Source of the DNA: CAWBYL01 sp963793025
GTDB taxonomy: Bacteria; Actinomycetota; Acidimicrobiia; Acidimicrobiales; Acidimicrobilacustridaceae
Assembly (NCBI GenBank): GCA_963793025.1
Contig: CAWBYL010000004.1
Coordinates: forward strand, 186,001-250,000
Length of the DNA: 64,000 nucleotides
Reading direction: 5' to 3'
Position numbers and translations under genes: made by a program. Below are positions 39,755 to 47,966 of the stretch, in pieces (within the stretch, counting starts at the first letter, position 1; each line of letters begins with the position of its first letter). The notes beneath the pieces were generated by a model. It was not told the origin of the DNA, made no database searches, and saw nothing but the letters and a program-made list of their open reading frames with translations.

Positions 39755-39760
39755 ACACTA
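39755..39760 (-). promoter_or_regulatory. -10 hexamer TAGTGT of the APH-fold gene
   Basis: TAGTGT on the minus strand, six bases before the ATG at 39748. Confidence 0.45.
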
Positions 39761-39797
39761 GTGACCGACGTCATCGCCGGGACGGGCCCACTCCCGA

Positions 39798-39836
39798 TGG
39801 TTCAGCACGTCACCTGTGGGGCCACGTACTGAACCA
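39798..39836 (-). terminator. Long hairpin between sulfatase and APH-fold genes
   Basis: TGGTTCAGCACGT and ACGTACTGAACCA form a 13-bp stem with one mismatch around a 13-base loop. It starts 28 bp beyond the sulfatase stop on the minus strand, as expected of a terminator; a regulatory dyad for the APH-fold gene is the alternative. Confidence 0.6.
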
Positions 39837-39863
39837 GCTCGGGTGGGGTGGTCCGCGAGCGGG

Positions 39864-42218
39864 TCAGTCGATGGAGAACCAGGCCCGGACCTGGCCCTCG
39901 TGGTCGACGTAGGGCTGGCCCGAGAGGTCGACCACGACCTTGTCGATCGATCCGCCCCGGAAGGGGAAGGGCGCCTCGTACTCGGGCGTCACCGCCGACG
40001 CGCTGTCGCGTCCGACGCAGATCCCGTCGCCGGTGAGGCAGAAGTAGCCGGGCTGGGTGACGATGGTGCCCGAGCCCACCGCCTGGTCGTCGACGTAGAG
40101 GGTGAGCGTGCCGCTCGTGCCCGGCATCGCCGGGTCGGCGTTCGGACCGTCGGCGGCGAACTCAGCCGAGCAGACGTGCGGGCCGACGTCGAGCCGTCCG
40201 TCGGCGACCACGTCCTGGAGCACCGTGCCGATCCAGTTGAACGTGTAGCGCAGGACACCGTCCTTGACGTAGAGGCTGTGGCCCCCGGGGACGCCACCGG
40301 CGGCCCAGATCACCCCTTCGACGTCGGTGGAGTCGACCTTCACCCCGGCGGCGATCGTGTACGAGCGCCCGGTGATCGACGGGCCGGCCGACTCCGGGAC
40401 GTCGGCGCAGCGGGGGTAGAAGATGTAGTGGTCGCGGGGGCTCGCCGCCCTCGGGCGCTCGGCCAGCACCTGCTCCAGGGCCGTCCGGTCGTCGATCGGC
40501 AGGCCGTTGTACAGCCCGGCGTTGTAGAACCACAGGCTCTTCAGCAGCTCGAGCCGCTCCGGTTCCTGGGCGGCCAGGTTGGTCGACTGGGAACGGTCGG
40601 TGTCGAGGTGGAACAGCTCCCACTCGTCCTCGGTGAAGCGTCCCCATCCGCTCAGAGGCGGATGCACGGTGCAGGCGATCCAGCCCTCGTGGTAGATCGA
40701 GCGCTGACCGAGCATCGAGTAGAACTGGGTGTCGCGTCCGGGCGCGGTCGGATCGGTGAGAGCGGCGGCGAAGCTCTGCCCCTCGATGGGGAGCTGCGGG
40801 TAGCCCTTCAGCACCTCGGGCGGCTCGATGTCCAGGAGGTCGTAGAGGGTGGGCACCAGGTCGACGGCGTGGACGTACTGGTGGCGCACCTCGTCCTGCG
40901 GATCGATCTTCCCCGGCCACGACACGATGCACATGTCGGCCACCCCGCCCTCAGCGCCGGCCCACCGCTTCCAGTAGGGGAACGGCGTGTCGAAAGCCCA
41001 TGCCCAGCCCGTGTTGTAGTGGTTGTTCGATGCCGGGGTGCCGAGCTCGTCGATGTGGGGGAGGGCGGACTCGGCGGTGTCGGGAACGCCGTTGAAGAAG
41101 CGCCACTCGTTGAAGCTCCCGTTGGGCCCGCCCTCCCCGCTGCCGCCGTTGTCCGAGACGACCACGACGATGGTGTCGTCGAGCTGGCCCGAGTCCTCGA
41201 GGTAGTCGAGCACGCGTCCGAGGCGATCGTCGTAGTAGGAGATGTAGCCGGCGAACACCTCGGCCATCCGGGTGAACAGGCGCTTCTCGTCGTCGGTCAG
41301 GGTGCCCCACGGACGGACGGTGTCGAGCAGCGGCCAGGGCTGCCCGGCGGGACCGGTGCGCTCAGGCTCGCCGTGGGGGTTGATGGCGGAGAGCTGGGTG
41401 TCGGGAGGGAGGAGGCCGAGGGCGATCTGACGCTCGAGGATCCCGGCGCGGATGGCCTCGTACCCCTCGTCGAAGACCCCCTTGTAGCGGTCGGCCCACT
41501 CGAGGGGCACGAGGTGCGGAGCGTGGCCGGCCTGGGGGGCCAGGTACATGTAGAAGGGCTTGTCGGGGTCGATCACCTTGGCGTCACGGATGAACTCGAT
41601 CGCCTTGTCGGCCAGGTCGTCGGCCAGGTGGTAGCCCTCGTCCGGTCGCCCCGGGGGCTCGACGGGGTGGTTGTCGTGCACCAGGTCGGGGAAGAACGAG
41701 TTGGTCTCGCCCCCCAGCCAGCCGTAGAAGCGCTCGAAGCCCCGTCCCAACGGCCAGCGGCCCTTGAAGGCGGCGATGTTGCACTCCTCGCCGGGCGTGA
41801 GGTGCCACTTCCCGATGCAGTAGGTGTTGTAGCCGTGCTCGAGCAGCACCTCGGAGATGAAGCCGCTCTCGAAGGGGATGCGCGTCGAGATCCCGGGGAA
41901 GCCGGACGCGAACTCGGCGATGGTCGCCATGCCGTTGGTCGTGGCGTTGCGACCGGTGAGCAGCGAGGCCCGGGTGGGAGAGCACAGCGCGGTGGTGTGG
42001 AAGTTGGAGAACTTCACCCCCCGTTCGGCGATGCGGGCCATGTTCGGGCACTGCACGGGACCGCCGAAGGTGTCCATGGTCGCGTAGCCGAGGTCGTCCC
42101 ACGCCAGCACGAGGACGTTGGGGGCTCCCTCTCGGGCCCGAGGGGCGAGGAACGGCTCCCAGTCCGGTGTCGAGTCGCGGATGTCGAGCCCGATCCGGCC
42201 CTTGAACGGCTTGGTCAT
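39864..42218 (-). CDS. Type I sulfatase (arylsulfatase family) with C-terminal beta-sandwich
   Basis: Hydrolyses a sulfate ester; 784 aa. The formylglycine site C79-S-P-T-R-A-S-L-L-T-G-R is intact in the Cys form, so it needs formylglycine-generating enzyme. Metal residues D41-D42 (AWDDLGYATMDTFGG), GKWHLTPGEE and VVVSDNGGSGEGG complete the active site. Residues about 620-784 form a LamG/ConA-like sheet domain seen in long mycobacterial arylsulfatases. No signal peptide is visible, so it is probably cytoplasmic. The ATG has GGGAG seven bases upstream; the open frame continues antisense through the luxR gene but that is an artefact of composition. Divergent from luxR. It might release a sulfated steroid or terpenoid for the neighbouring pathway. 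Confidence 0.95.
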   Translation of the reverse strand: MTKPFKGRIGLDIRDSTPDWEPFLAPRAREGAPNVLVLAWDDLGYATMDTFGGPVQCPNMARIAERGVKFSNFHTTALCSPTRASLLTGRNATTNGMATIAEFASGFPGISTRIPFESGFISEVLLEHGYNTYCIGKWHLTPGEECNIAAFKGRWPLGRGFERFYGWLGGETNSFFPDLVHDNHPVEPPGRPDEGYHLADDLADKAIEFIRDAKVIDPDKPFYMYLAPQAGHAPHLVPLEWADRYKGVFDEGYEAIRAGILERQIALGLLPPDTQLSAINPHGEPERTGPAGQPWPLLDTVRPWGTLTDDEKRLFTRMAEVFAGYISYYDDRLGRVLDYLEDSGQLDDTIVVVVSDNGGSGEGGPNGSFNEWRFFNGVPDTAESALPHIDELGTPASNNHYNTGWAWAFDTPFPYWKRWAGAEGGVADMCIVSWPGKIDPQDEVRHQYVHAVDLVPTLYDLLDIEPPEVLKGYPQLPIEGQSFAAALTDPTAPGRDTQFYSMLGQRSIYHEGWIACTVHPPLSGWGRFTEDEWELFHLDTDRSQSTNLAAQEPERLELLKSLWFYNAGLYNGLPIDDRTALEQVLAERPRAASPRDHYIFYPRCADVPESAGPSITGRSYTIAAGVKVDSTDVEGVIWAAGGVPGGHSLYVKDGVLRYTFNWIGTVLQDVVADGRLDVGPHVCSAEFAADGPNADPAMPGTSGTLTLYVDDQAVGSGTIVTQPGYFCLTGDGICVGRDSASAVTPEYEAPFPFRGGSIDKVVVDLSGQPYVDHEGQVRAWFSID

Positions 42219-42283
42219 GACGTTGCTCCCCTGAGAGGTTCCCGTGTTGGCGGACCAATGGTGGCTCGTAAGTCCTCGCCTGT

Positions 42284-42302
42284 CGTCGCCCAATGTGGTT
42301 GA
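42284..42302. promoter_or_regulatory. Dyad element 1, sulfatase/luxR intergenic region
   Basis: CGTCGCCCAATGTGGTTGA matches the element at 44643 in 16 of 19 positions and has imperfect dyad symmetry (TCGCCCA-N3-TGGTTGA). Two further TGGGCGA half-sites stand 22 bp apart at 42351 and 42373, flanking the luxR -10. Confidence 0.5.
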
Positions 42303-42358
42303 GGCGTCCGACGGCGGGCCTCGACGGTCGTTCGATCGATCGGACATCGATGGGCGAC

Positions 42359-42364
42359 TACCGT
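42359..42364 (+). promoter_or_regulatory. -10 hexamer TACCGT of the LuxR-type gene
   Basis: TACCGT ends seven bases before the GTG at 42372 and lies between the two TGGGCGA half-sites. Confidence 0.45.
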
Positions 42365-42371
42365 TCGCCAG

Positions 42372-44627
42372 GTGGGCGACGCCGGTGACCTCGCCGATGT
42401 GATCAGGGAACCCGTTGCCGGTGTGGCCCGGGCCAGCATCGGTGCCCCCCTCCGGCGGCTCCGCCTGGTGGACAGGGACCAGCTGGTGGCCAGGCTCGTG
42501 GGCGCGGTGGCCGATCGCTTCGTCGTGGTCGCCGCTCCCGCTGGCTACGGCAAGACCACGACAGTGCTGCTCTGGTCCCGGGCCGACGACCGGGACTTCG
42601 TGTGGGTCCACCTCGACGAGATGGACGACGACCCGGTGCACCTCGTTCGCCACGTCGCCGCGGCGTTGGCCCAGGTGGTGCCCCTCCCTGCGACGATCGA
42701 GCGCCTCCTCGGTGGCACCGGGCACTCGGCCGAGCTCGAGCTGGTGCCGGCCCTCGGTGCCGTGCTGGCTTCGACACCACCCGTGGTGCTGGTGCTCGAC
42801 GACATCCACGCGGTCAGATCGGCGACCGCCCTGCGTTGCATGGAAGGGCTCATCGGCCACGTCGGACCGGGATCGCAGGTCGCACTGGTGGGGCGGTCGG
42901 TGGCGGCGCTGCCGCTGGCCCGCCGGAGACTGGAGCACGGTGTCACCGAGCTCGGTGTCGACGACCTGGCCATGGACGAACGGGAGGCGGCCCAGCTCCT
43001 CGAGACCTCCGGTGTCGAGCTCGGTTCCGAGGCGGTCCTGAACCTGGTGGAGCGGACCGAGGGCTGGCCGGGCGGGCTCCATCTGGCGGCGCTGGCTCTG
43101 GGTCCTCGTCCTCCGGTCGACTCGACCCTGGCGACAGTTTCGGGACACGACCCGTTGGTGGCCGAGTACCTGCTCGAGGAGGCCCTGGGGAACCTGCCGG
43201 AACGAACGGTCGCCTTCCTGCTGCGCTCGTCCGTGCTCGACCAGATGACGGCAGGGCTCCTCGACGATCTCCTCGACCGGCAGGACTCCGAGGAGGTGCT
43301 CGACGAGATCGAGCAGTCGGGGAACGCCTTCCTGGTCCGGCTCGACACCGAACGCCGATGGTTCCGCTACCACCACCTCTTCCGCGATCTTCTCCGGGAC
43401 CGACTGCGGGCCACCGCTCCCTCGGAGATGCGGCGACTGGAGGACAGGGCCAGCGTCCTGCTCGAGCGGATGGGGGACGACGACCAGGCCCTTCGTCACG
43501 CCGTGGCGGCGGGGGACGAGGAGCGGGCGGCCGACCTCATCCTGCGCCGGGCGGCGGCGCTCGCCTTCACCGGTGGGGTCCACCAGCTGGAGCGGTGGCT
43601 GGATCGGCTCGGGCCGGGGTCCATGGATCGCCTGCCGGCCGCGGCCATGGCCTCGGCGTGGCTCGCCGTGGCCACGGCCGACGCCGAGCTCTTCTACCGC
43701 TCGACGATCGCGGTGGAGGCGGCGGCGTGGAGCGGTCCGCTGCCCGACGGCTCGCCCTCGGCGGCGGTGGCGGTCGGGGTGGTGCGGGCGGTGGTGGCAC
43801 CCGACGGTCTCGCCGGCGTCATCGTCGACACCGACATCGTCCTCGCCGGGGGCGGACCCACCACGAACCGGTGGTGGGGTGTGGCCGCGGCGATACAGGG
43901 CACGGCGCTGTCGATGCTCGGCGACGACGTGCGAGCCCGTGAGCTGCTCAGTTCCGCCCTCCCGACACTGGCCGGCCTCCCCGCCTTCGAGGCGGGGACG
44001 CTGGCCCACCTGGCCTTGCTCGACCTCCGGGAAGGAGACCTCGGCGAGGCCGACCGCCAGATTCGCCTGGCCCTCGATCTCGCCGAACGGCACCAGCTCG
44101 ACGTCGTCGTCCCCGTCATCCCCGTCTACGCCGTGGGGGCGCTGGTGCTGGCCCGACAGGGTCTGGTCGTCGACGCCCGTCGATCCATGGCCACCTGCGA
44201 GACGATGCTGGTTCGACTCGGGTACCTCTCCGCCCGGACCGCGGTGTTGTGCAACCTCCTCCTCGCTCAGGCCTCGCTCACCTCGGGCGACGGGTCGCGA
44301 GCCCAGCAGTTCGCTGCTGATGCCGAGCGGGCCCGCCGCCGGGAGCCGTCGGCCACCTACCTCAACGCGCAGCTCGACGCCCTCCACGCCACCCTGGCCG
44401 AGGGACGGGACGGTGCCCCGACCCTCCTCGACCCGCTCACCCCGGCGGAGCTCCGGGTGCTCGCCTACCTGCCGACCCACCTGTCGCTGCGGGAGGTGGC
44501 AGACCTCCTGGACGTGAGCCGGCACACGATCAAGAGCCAGACGGTGGCCGTGTACCGCAAGCTCGGGGTGTCGAGCCGCAGCGACGCCGTCGAGGCGGCC
44601 CGAGGGCTCGGCCTGCTCGCCGGCTGA
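42372..44627 (+). CDS. Large ATP-binding LuxR-family (MalT/LAL-type) regulator
   Basis: A 751-aa signal-transducing ATPase with DNA-binding end. The STAND-type nucleotide domain has Walker A APAGYGKTT (55-63) and Walker B VVLVLDDIHAV (near 140). The middle (about 350-680) is helical-repeat TPR-like, as in MalT. The C-terminal 62 residues form a LuxR helix-turn-helix (LTPAELRVLAYLP through TIKSQTVAVYRKLGVSSR). The GTG start is leaderless in appearance. Divergent from the sulfatase and upstream of the DUF6325 unit, both of whose promoter regions hold the same dyad element, so it likely controls itself and these neighbours. The effector is unknown. Confidence 0.93.
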   Translation: MGDAGDLADVIREPVAGVARASIGAPLRRLRLVDRDQLVARLVGAVADRFVVVAAPAGYGKTTTVLLWSRADDRDFVWVHLDEMDDDPVHLVRHVAAALAQVVPLPATIERLLGGTGHSAELELVPALGAVLASTPPVVLVLDDIHAVRSATALRCMEGLIGHVGPGSQVALVGRSVAALPLARRRLEHGVTELGVDDLAMDEREAAQLLETSGVELGSEAVLNLVERTEGWPGGLHLAALALGPRPPVDSTLATVSGHDPLVAEYLLEEALGNLPERTVAFLLRSSVLDQMTAGLLDDLLDRQDSEEVLDEIEQSGNAFLVRLDTERRWFRYHHLFRDLLRDRLRATAPSEMRRLEDRASVLLERMGDDDQALRHAVAAGDEERAADLILRRAAALAFTGGVHQLERWLDRLGPGSMDRLPAAAMASAWLAVATADAELFYRSTIAVEAAAWSGPLPDGSPSAAVAVGVVRAVVAPDGLAGVIVDTDIVLAGGGPTTNRWWGVAAAIQGTALSMLGDDVRARELLSSALPTLAGLPAFEAGTLAHLALLDLREGDLGEADRQIRLALDLAERHQLDVVVPVIPVYAVGALVLARQGLVVDARRSMATCETMLVRLGYLSARTAVLCNLLLAQASLTSGDGSRAQQFAADAERARRREPSATYLNAQLDALHATLAEGRDGAPTLLDPLTPAELRVLAYLPTHLSLREVADLLDVSRHTIKSQTVAVYRKLGVSSRSDAVEAARGLGLLAG

Positions 44628-44642
44628 GGTCGCCGAGCGATG

Positions 44643-44661
44643 CGTCGCCCACTTTGGGTGA
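44643..44661 (+). promoter_or_regulatory. Dyad element 2 before the DUF6325 unit
   Basis: CGTCGCCCACTTTGGGTGA contains TCGCCCA-N3-TGGGTGA, a dyad with one mismatch, and matches the element at 42284. It lies 77 bp before the DUF6325 start codon. Confidence 0.55.
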
Positions 44662-44737
44662 AGACGCGGGTCGGCGGGACGGTCGACACTGGTCCTGGCC
44701 CGCACGACGCGGGCGACGGACGACCAGGAGGGAGCCC

Positions 44738-45187
44738 GTGCCCGACCACGACAGCAGCGAGCTCGGGCCCATCGACTACCTGGTGCTCGAGTTCCCCGCC
44801 GGGCGGCTGAACGTCTCGGGCGCCATGGCGGCCGAGCTGGTCACCCTCGCCGACGCCGGCGTCATCCGCATCCTCGATCTGGTCGTGGTCGCCAAAGGCA
44901 CCGATGGGGCCACCGACGCCATGGAGATGGAGGACGTCGAGGGCCTGGAGAGACTTCGCCCGCTGGAGACCGAGATCGCCGAGATCCTCGCCGAGGACGA
45001 CGTCCTCGCGTTGGCTGCCTCCCTGTCGCCGGGCACAGAAGGAGCCGTCATCGTGTGGGAGAACGCGTGGGCCGCCCCCTTCGCCGACGCCATCCGCCGG
45101 GCTGGCGGCCAGTTCGTCGCCAGTGGACGGATACCGGTCGAAGCCATCGCCGCATCGATGGACGCCGAGCTCGGTCAGGGAGCGTGA
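44738..45187 (+). CDS. DUF6325 family protein
   Basis: A 149-aa cytoplasmic protein with the DUF6325 layout: GPIDYLVLEFPAGRLNVSGAM, RILDLVVVAKGTDG, LSPGTEGAVIVWENAWAAPFADA and GGQFVASGRIPVEAI. The function is not established; in actinobacteria the family commonly sits with SHOCT-domain membrane proteins, as here, and is linked to envelope stress by context only. The GTG is preceded by GGAGGGAG at close spacing. It is followed by a 57-aa ORF after 4 bp and by the PLDc_N/SHOCT gene. Confidence 0.9.
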   Translation: MPDHDSSELGPIDYLVLEFPAGRLNVSGAMAAELVTLADAGVIRILDLVVVAKGTDGATDAMEMEDVEGLERLRPLETEIAEILAEDDVLALAASLSPGTEGAVIVWENAWAAPFADAIRRAGGQFVASGRIPVEAIAASMDAELGQGA

Positions 45188-45191
45188 CTGG

Positions 45192-45365
45192 ATGACCCTT
45201 CGTCCCACCCGAGCGCGGCGGCGTAGCGTCATCGGTGCGCCCGTGGCCCGCACGGCCGCATCGGTCGGGTCGGCGGCCGTCGTCGCCCACGGGGTGCTCC
45301 GCCGCCGCGACCGGCGAGGGGGTCCTCGTCCGGATCGTCGAGACGATCGGCGTGATCCTCGGTGA
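45192..45365 (+). CDS. 57-aa basic protein in the DUF6325 unit
   Basis: A short Arg-rich protein (RARRRSVIGAPVARTAASVGSA start) whose N-terminal half resembles the small Arg/Ala-rich proteins found between DUF6325 and SHOCT genes in other actinobacteria; the C-terminal half is low-complexity Arg/Asp. The ATG begins 4 bp after the DUF6325 stop. It may be a shortened or frameshifted member of that group. No function can be given. Confidence 0.45.
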   Translation: MTLRPTRARRRSVIGAPVARTAASVGSAAVVAHGVLRRRDRRGGPRPDRRDDRRDPR

Positions 45366-45497
45366 GCGCTGACGCCGTCGCATCTCGCCGGACCGGGCCC
45401 CGTCTCGGCGCCCGCCCACCGAAACCTCGCACCAGTCCCGGCAAACCGGTCCTGGAGCCGACATGCTGTCCATCACACAACCACGGAGGTTCACGTA

Positions 45498-45899
45498 ATG
45501 CTTCTCGCTGCTGAATGGGGGACGGGCCAGGTCTTCCTGTCGATGATCTGGTTCTTCTTGTTCCTGATCTGGTTCTGGCTGCTGATCATCGTCTTCGGTG
45601 ACATCTTCCGGAGCCACGACATGGGTGGGGTCGCCAAGACCATCTGGACGATCTTCGTGATCCTCCTGCCGTACCTCGGTGTGTTCGTGTACCTGATCGC
45701 CCGCGGCGGCAAGATGCAGGAGCACGCGGTCGCGGCGGCCAAGGAACAGGACGCCGCGCAGAAGGCCTACATCCAACAGGCCGCCGGCACGGCGTCGAGC
45801 CCGGCCGCCGAGCTCAGCCGTCTCGCCGACCTCAAGGCCCAGGGCGTCATCAGCGACGCGGAGTTCGAGCAGATGAAGGCCAAGGCCATCAACAGCTGA
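45498..45899 (+). CDS. PLDc_N/SHOCT domain membrane protein
   Basis: A 133-aa integral membrane protein: two transmembrane helices (about residues 12-33 and 48-68) enclosing the PLDc_N-like stretch with a short polar loop (GDIFRSHDMGGVAKTIW), a helical linker rich in Ala/Gln/Lys, and a C-terminal SHOCT motif (LSRLADLKAQGVISDAEFEQMKAKAI). SHOCT modules mediate oligomerisation. A GGAGG site lies eight bases before the ATG. It follows the DUF6325 gene and is closed by a strong hairpin. Confidence 0.92.
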   Translation: MLLAAEWGTGQVFLSMIWFFLFLIWFWLLIIVFGDIFRSHDMGGVAKTIWTIFVILLPYLGVFVYLIARGGKMQEHAVAAAKEQDAAQKAYIQQAAGTASSPAAELSRLADLKAQGVISDAEFEQMKAKAINS

Positions 45900-45910
45900 G
45901 CCCGACGATG

Positions 45911-45939
45911 CGGGAGGCGCGTCGCTGACGCGCCTCCCG
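45911..45939. terminator. Bidirectional hairpin between convergent genes
   Basis: CGGGAGGCGCGTC-GCT-GACGCGCCTCCCG is a perfect 13-bp stem with a three-base loop, 11 bp after the SHOCT gene stop and 12 bp before the stop of the convergent secreted-protein gene. It can serve both. Confidence 0.85.
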
Positions 45940-45951
45940 CCGCTCGTTCGG

Positions 45952-46866
45952 TCAGCCGGCCAGAGCAGGGGGCGCCAGCACCGGAGGCGCGGCGCTCACG
46001 GTGGGGGTTCCCGGCGGCGTGCCCGGGCTGTCGCCCGCCGGGGTGTCGGTACCCGGGGTCCCGCCTCCCGGCGCCGCAGTGGGAGCGGGTGTGCTCGGTG
46101 TGGTGGTGCCACCGCCCGTGCCTCCTGGGGCCACGGTGGTGACCGGGGTGGTGGCCACGGGTGTCGTGTCCACCACGTTGGTGGTGATGGTGGTCGTGCA
46201 GGTCACGAAGCTCCCGCCGCCGTTCTCGGACCCGTTGCACTGGTCGACGGTCACGGGGAAGGCGGCGCTCACGGTGCCCGAAGCGGTGCACGTCATCCCG
46301 CCGCCGCCGCCGGTGCCGGACCCGTTGCACTGGGTGACCGCCGGAGCACCCTGGGAGCTCGGGATGCAGGCCGTCATGTCGGTGCCCCCTCCGCCACCGG
46401 AGCCGTTGCACTGGTTCAGGGTCAGTGCGGTGGCGGCCGCCGGAGCGTCGAGGCTGATGTTGTTGACGATGTCCACGGAGCACACGGTCGTGCTCCCGCC
46501 GACGTTGTCGGACCCGTTGCACTGGGAGACGGCGTTCACCACGTCGGAGGAGCTGACGGTGTCGCCGGTGCACGCGTTCAAGGTGCAGGTCCGCACGTAC
46601 ACGACCGATGACGAGCCGCCGCTGGCATCGATGGTGTTGACGATCGAGACCGAGCAGGTCACCGACAGTGGAGCACCGTCGATCCCGGCTCCGCGGTTGT
46701 TGCACTGGGAGAAGGAGACCTCGGCGGCCGATGCCGCGTCAGTCCCGGACTGGACGACGATCGCGCTCAGAGCGACGACGAGCACGGCGGCGGCGAAGAT
46801 CGCCACGCCGAACCGAGATCGCCGAACGCGGTCCGGACGACAACCAACTACGAGAACACGGTCCAC
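45952..46866 (-). CDS. Secreted QCNGSG-repeat surface protein
   Basis: A 304-aa exported protein. The GTG at 46866 is chosen because AAGGAG lies eight bases upstream and it gives a signal peptide (basic VGCRPDRVRRSRFG, then AIFAAAVLVVALSAIVV, processed near TDAASAAE). Five repeats follow, each starting QCN(G/N) and ending in a second Cys about 15-20 residues on (QCNGSDNVGGSTTVC, QCNGSGGGGG..., QCNGSENGGGSFVTC), likely disulfide-linked. The C-terminal 85 residues are a Pro/Thr/Gly-rich linker. This repeat type is known from actinobacterial secreted proteins of unknown role. No sortase motif is seen. Confidence 0.85.
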   Translation of the reverse strand: MDRVLVVGCRPDRVRRSRFGVAIFAAAVLVVALSAIVVQSGTDAASAAEVSFSQCNNRGAGIDGAPLSVTCSVSIVNTIDASGGSSSVVYVRTCTLNACTGDTVSSSDVVNAVSQCNGSDNVGGSTTVCSVDIVNNISLDAPAAATALTLNQCNGSGGGGGTDMTACIPSSQGAPAVTQCNGSGTGGGGGMTCTASGTVSAAFPVTVDQCNGSENGGGSFVTCTTTITTNVVDTTPVATTPVTTVAPGGTGGGTTTPSTPAPTAAPGGGTPGTDTPAGDSPGTPPGTPTVSAAPPVLAPPALAG

Positions 46867-47072
46867 CGTCAACACTCCTTGAACAGGGAGCGTTGGGGGC
46901 TCGGCTACGAGATCCCGAGACGGCACCGGGTCGGGGCCATGGCCGCTCGGGGGCAACATGCCGCCGAGACGAGCGCTCTACCGCCCTGTCATCGACGTCG
47001 CCGCCGCCGTTCTTGAGGATCATCTGGTCGACGGCGCGTCCAAACGGGCGCTGACCGGTGGCGCCTGCGCCC

Positions 47073-47939
47073 CTAGAACAACTCGGTGGTGTAGTCGTCG
47101 GTGCCGTGGTGGGTGGGCACGAAGGCGGCCTGCACCCCGAGCGTGGCCAGACCGCTGGCGGCGACGGTCGACTCCGCCCCGGCGAACAACTCCTCCCAGC
47201 ACTCCCGTGGGTCACCGTCGAGGAAGTGCAGCACGGTCACCACCTCCTCCACGCCCTCGAGCTCGCGCACGTGGGCCAACTTGTCGCCCGGGAGGGGCCG
47301 GGGAGCAAAACGGGTCGCCACCGCGTTGGGACCGCGAACGACCGACGGCAGATAGGTGGATCGCAGCCACTCGTCGAGCGCACTGCGGCCGGCGGTGGCG
47401 TCGATCACCTGGACGACGAGCCCCTGGTAGGGCTGCACGAGGGTGTGGACGTCGCGAGGTACGTCGTCGTCGCGATAGGTCGGCCCGAGGTAGTCGCTGA
47501 ACGAGGTGAACACGTGGCGGCGCTCCTCGAGCGGATCGTGGCCGGCGCCGCGGTAGCTGCCCCGCCCCTCGGCGTGGAGTCGGTAGTTCGTTCCGAGCGA
47601 CCATTCCTGATGGTCCTCGATCCGCCCCTCGTTCACCCAGTACAGGGCGATGTACTTGCCGGCATCGAGGGGCACGGCCACCCGCGATCCCTCGGGGCCC
47701 CGCAGCGGTTGCAGCCAGGTCGGGGCCACGAAGCGGCGACACGAGAACATCCACGGCATCGACATGGCGCCGGTGATCATGTGGTCGTCCTCGTACCACC
47801 GGTTGTACCCGACCACGTGCTCGGGCTCGGGCTCGACCCAGGTGATCAGCGCGCCGCCGATCGTGGGCTCGAGCGAACCAACGGTCGGTAGGCGCCGATA
47901 CGCCGGATCGGTGCCGTCGTCGGTGTGGTCGTGGTCCAT
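47073..47939 (-). CDS. Conserved-type hypothetical, possible duplicated dimeric alpha/beta-barrel (EthD-like) protein
   Basis: A soluble protein of 288 aa without signal peptide. The two halves look alike in layout: the first has ALITWVEPEPEHVVGYNRWYEDDHM, the second VQVIDATAGRSALDEWLRSTYLPSVV, each a strand followed by an aromatic-rich helix, which resembles the ferredoxin-like alpha/beta barrel of EthD-type proteins. This fold call is tentative. The ATG at 47939 is preferred over 47951 because a GGGGGAGA stretch precedes it, though spacing is short. It lies 27 bp upstream of the oxidoreductase stop, on the same strand as that pair. Confidence 0.68.
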   Translation of the reverse strand: MDHDHTDDGTDPAYRRLPTVGSLEPTIGGALITWVEPEPEHVVGYNRWYEDDHMITGAMSMPWMFSCRRFVAPTWLQPLRGPEGSRVAVPLDAGKYIALYWVNEGRIEDHQEWSLGTNYRLHAEGRGSYRGAGHDPLEERRHVFTSFSDYLGPTYRDDDVPRDVHTLVQPYQGLVVQVIDATAGRSALDEWLRSTYLPSVVRGPNAVATRFAPRPLPGDKLAHVRELEGVEEVVTVLHFLDGDPRECWEELFAGAESTVAASGLATLGVQAAFVPTHHGTDDYTTELF

Positions 47940-47966
47940 GTTCTCCCCCATGCGAGCAGTGTGGCT

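Noticed and set aside
39767..39778. TGACCGACGTCA before the APH-fold gene as a sixth operator
   Set aside because: The TGAC and GTCA arms are four bases apart instead of six, so it does not fit the fixed spacing of the other five sites.
42219..44705. Minus-strand open frame continuing the sulfatase upstream, antisense to the LuxR-type gene
   Set aside because: Composition is His/Arg/Gly/Gln-rich without any family motif, while the plus strand encodes a clear LuxR-type regulator with intact Walker and helix-turn-helix motifs. GC-rich DNA commonly leaves antisense frames open.
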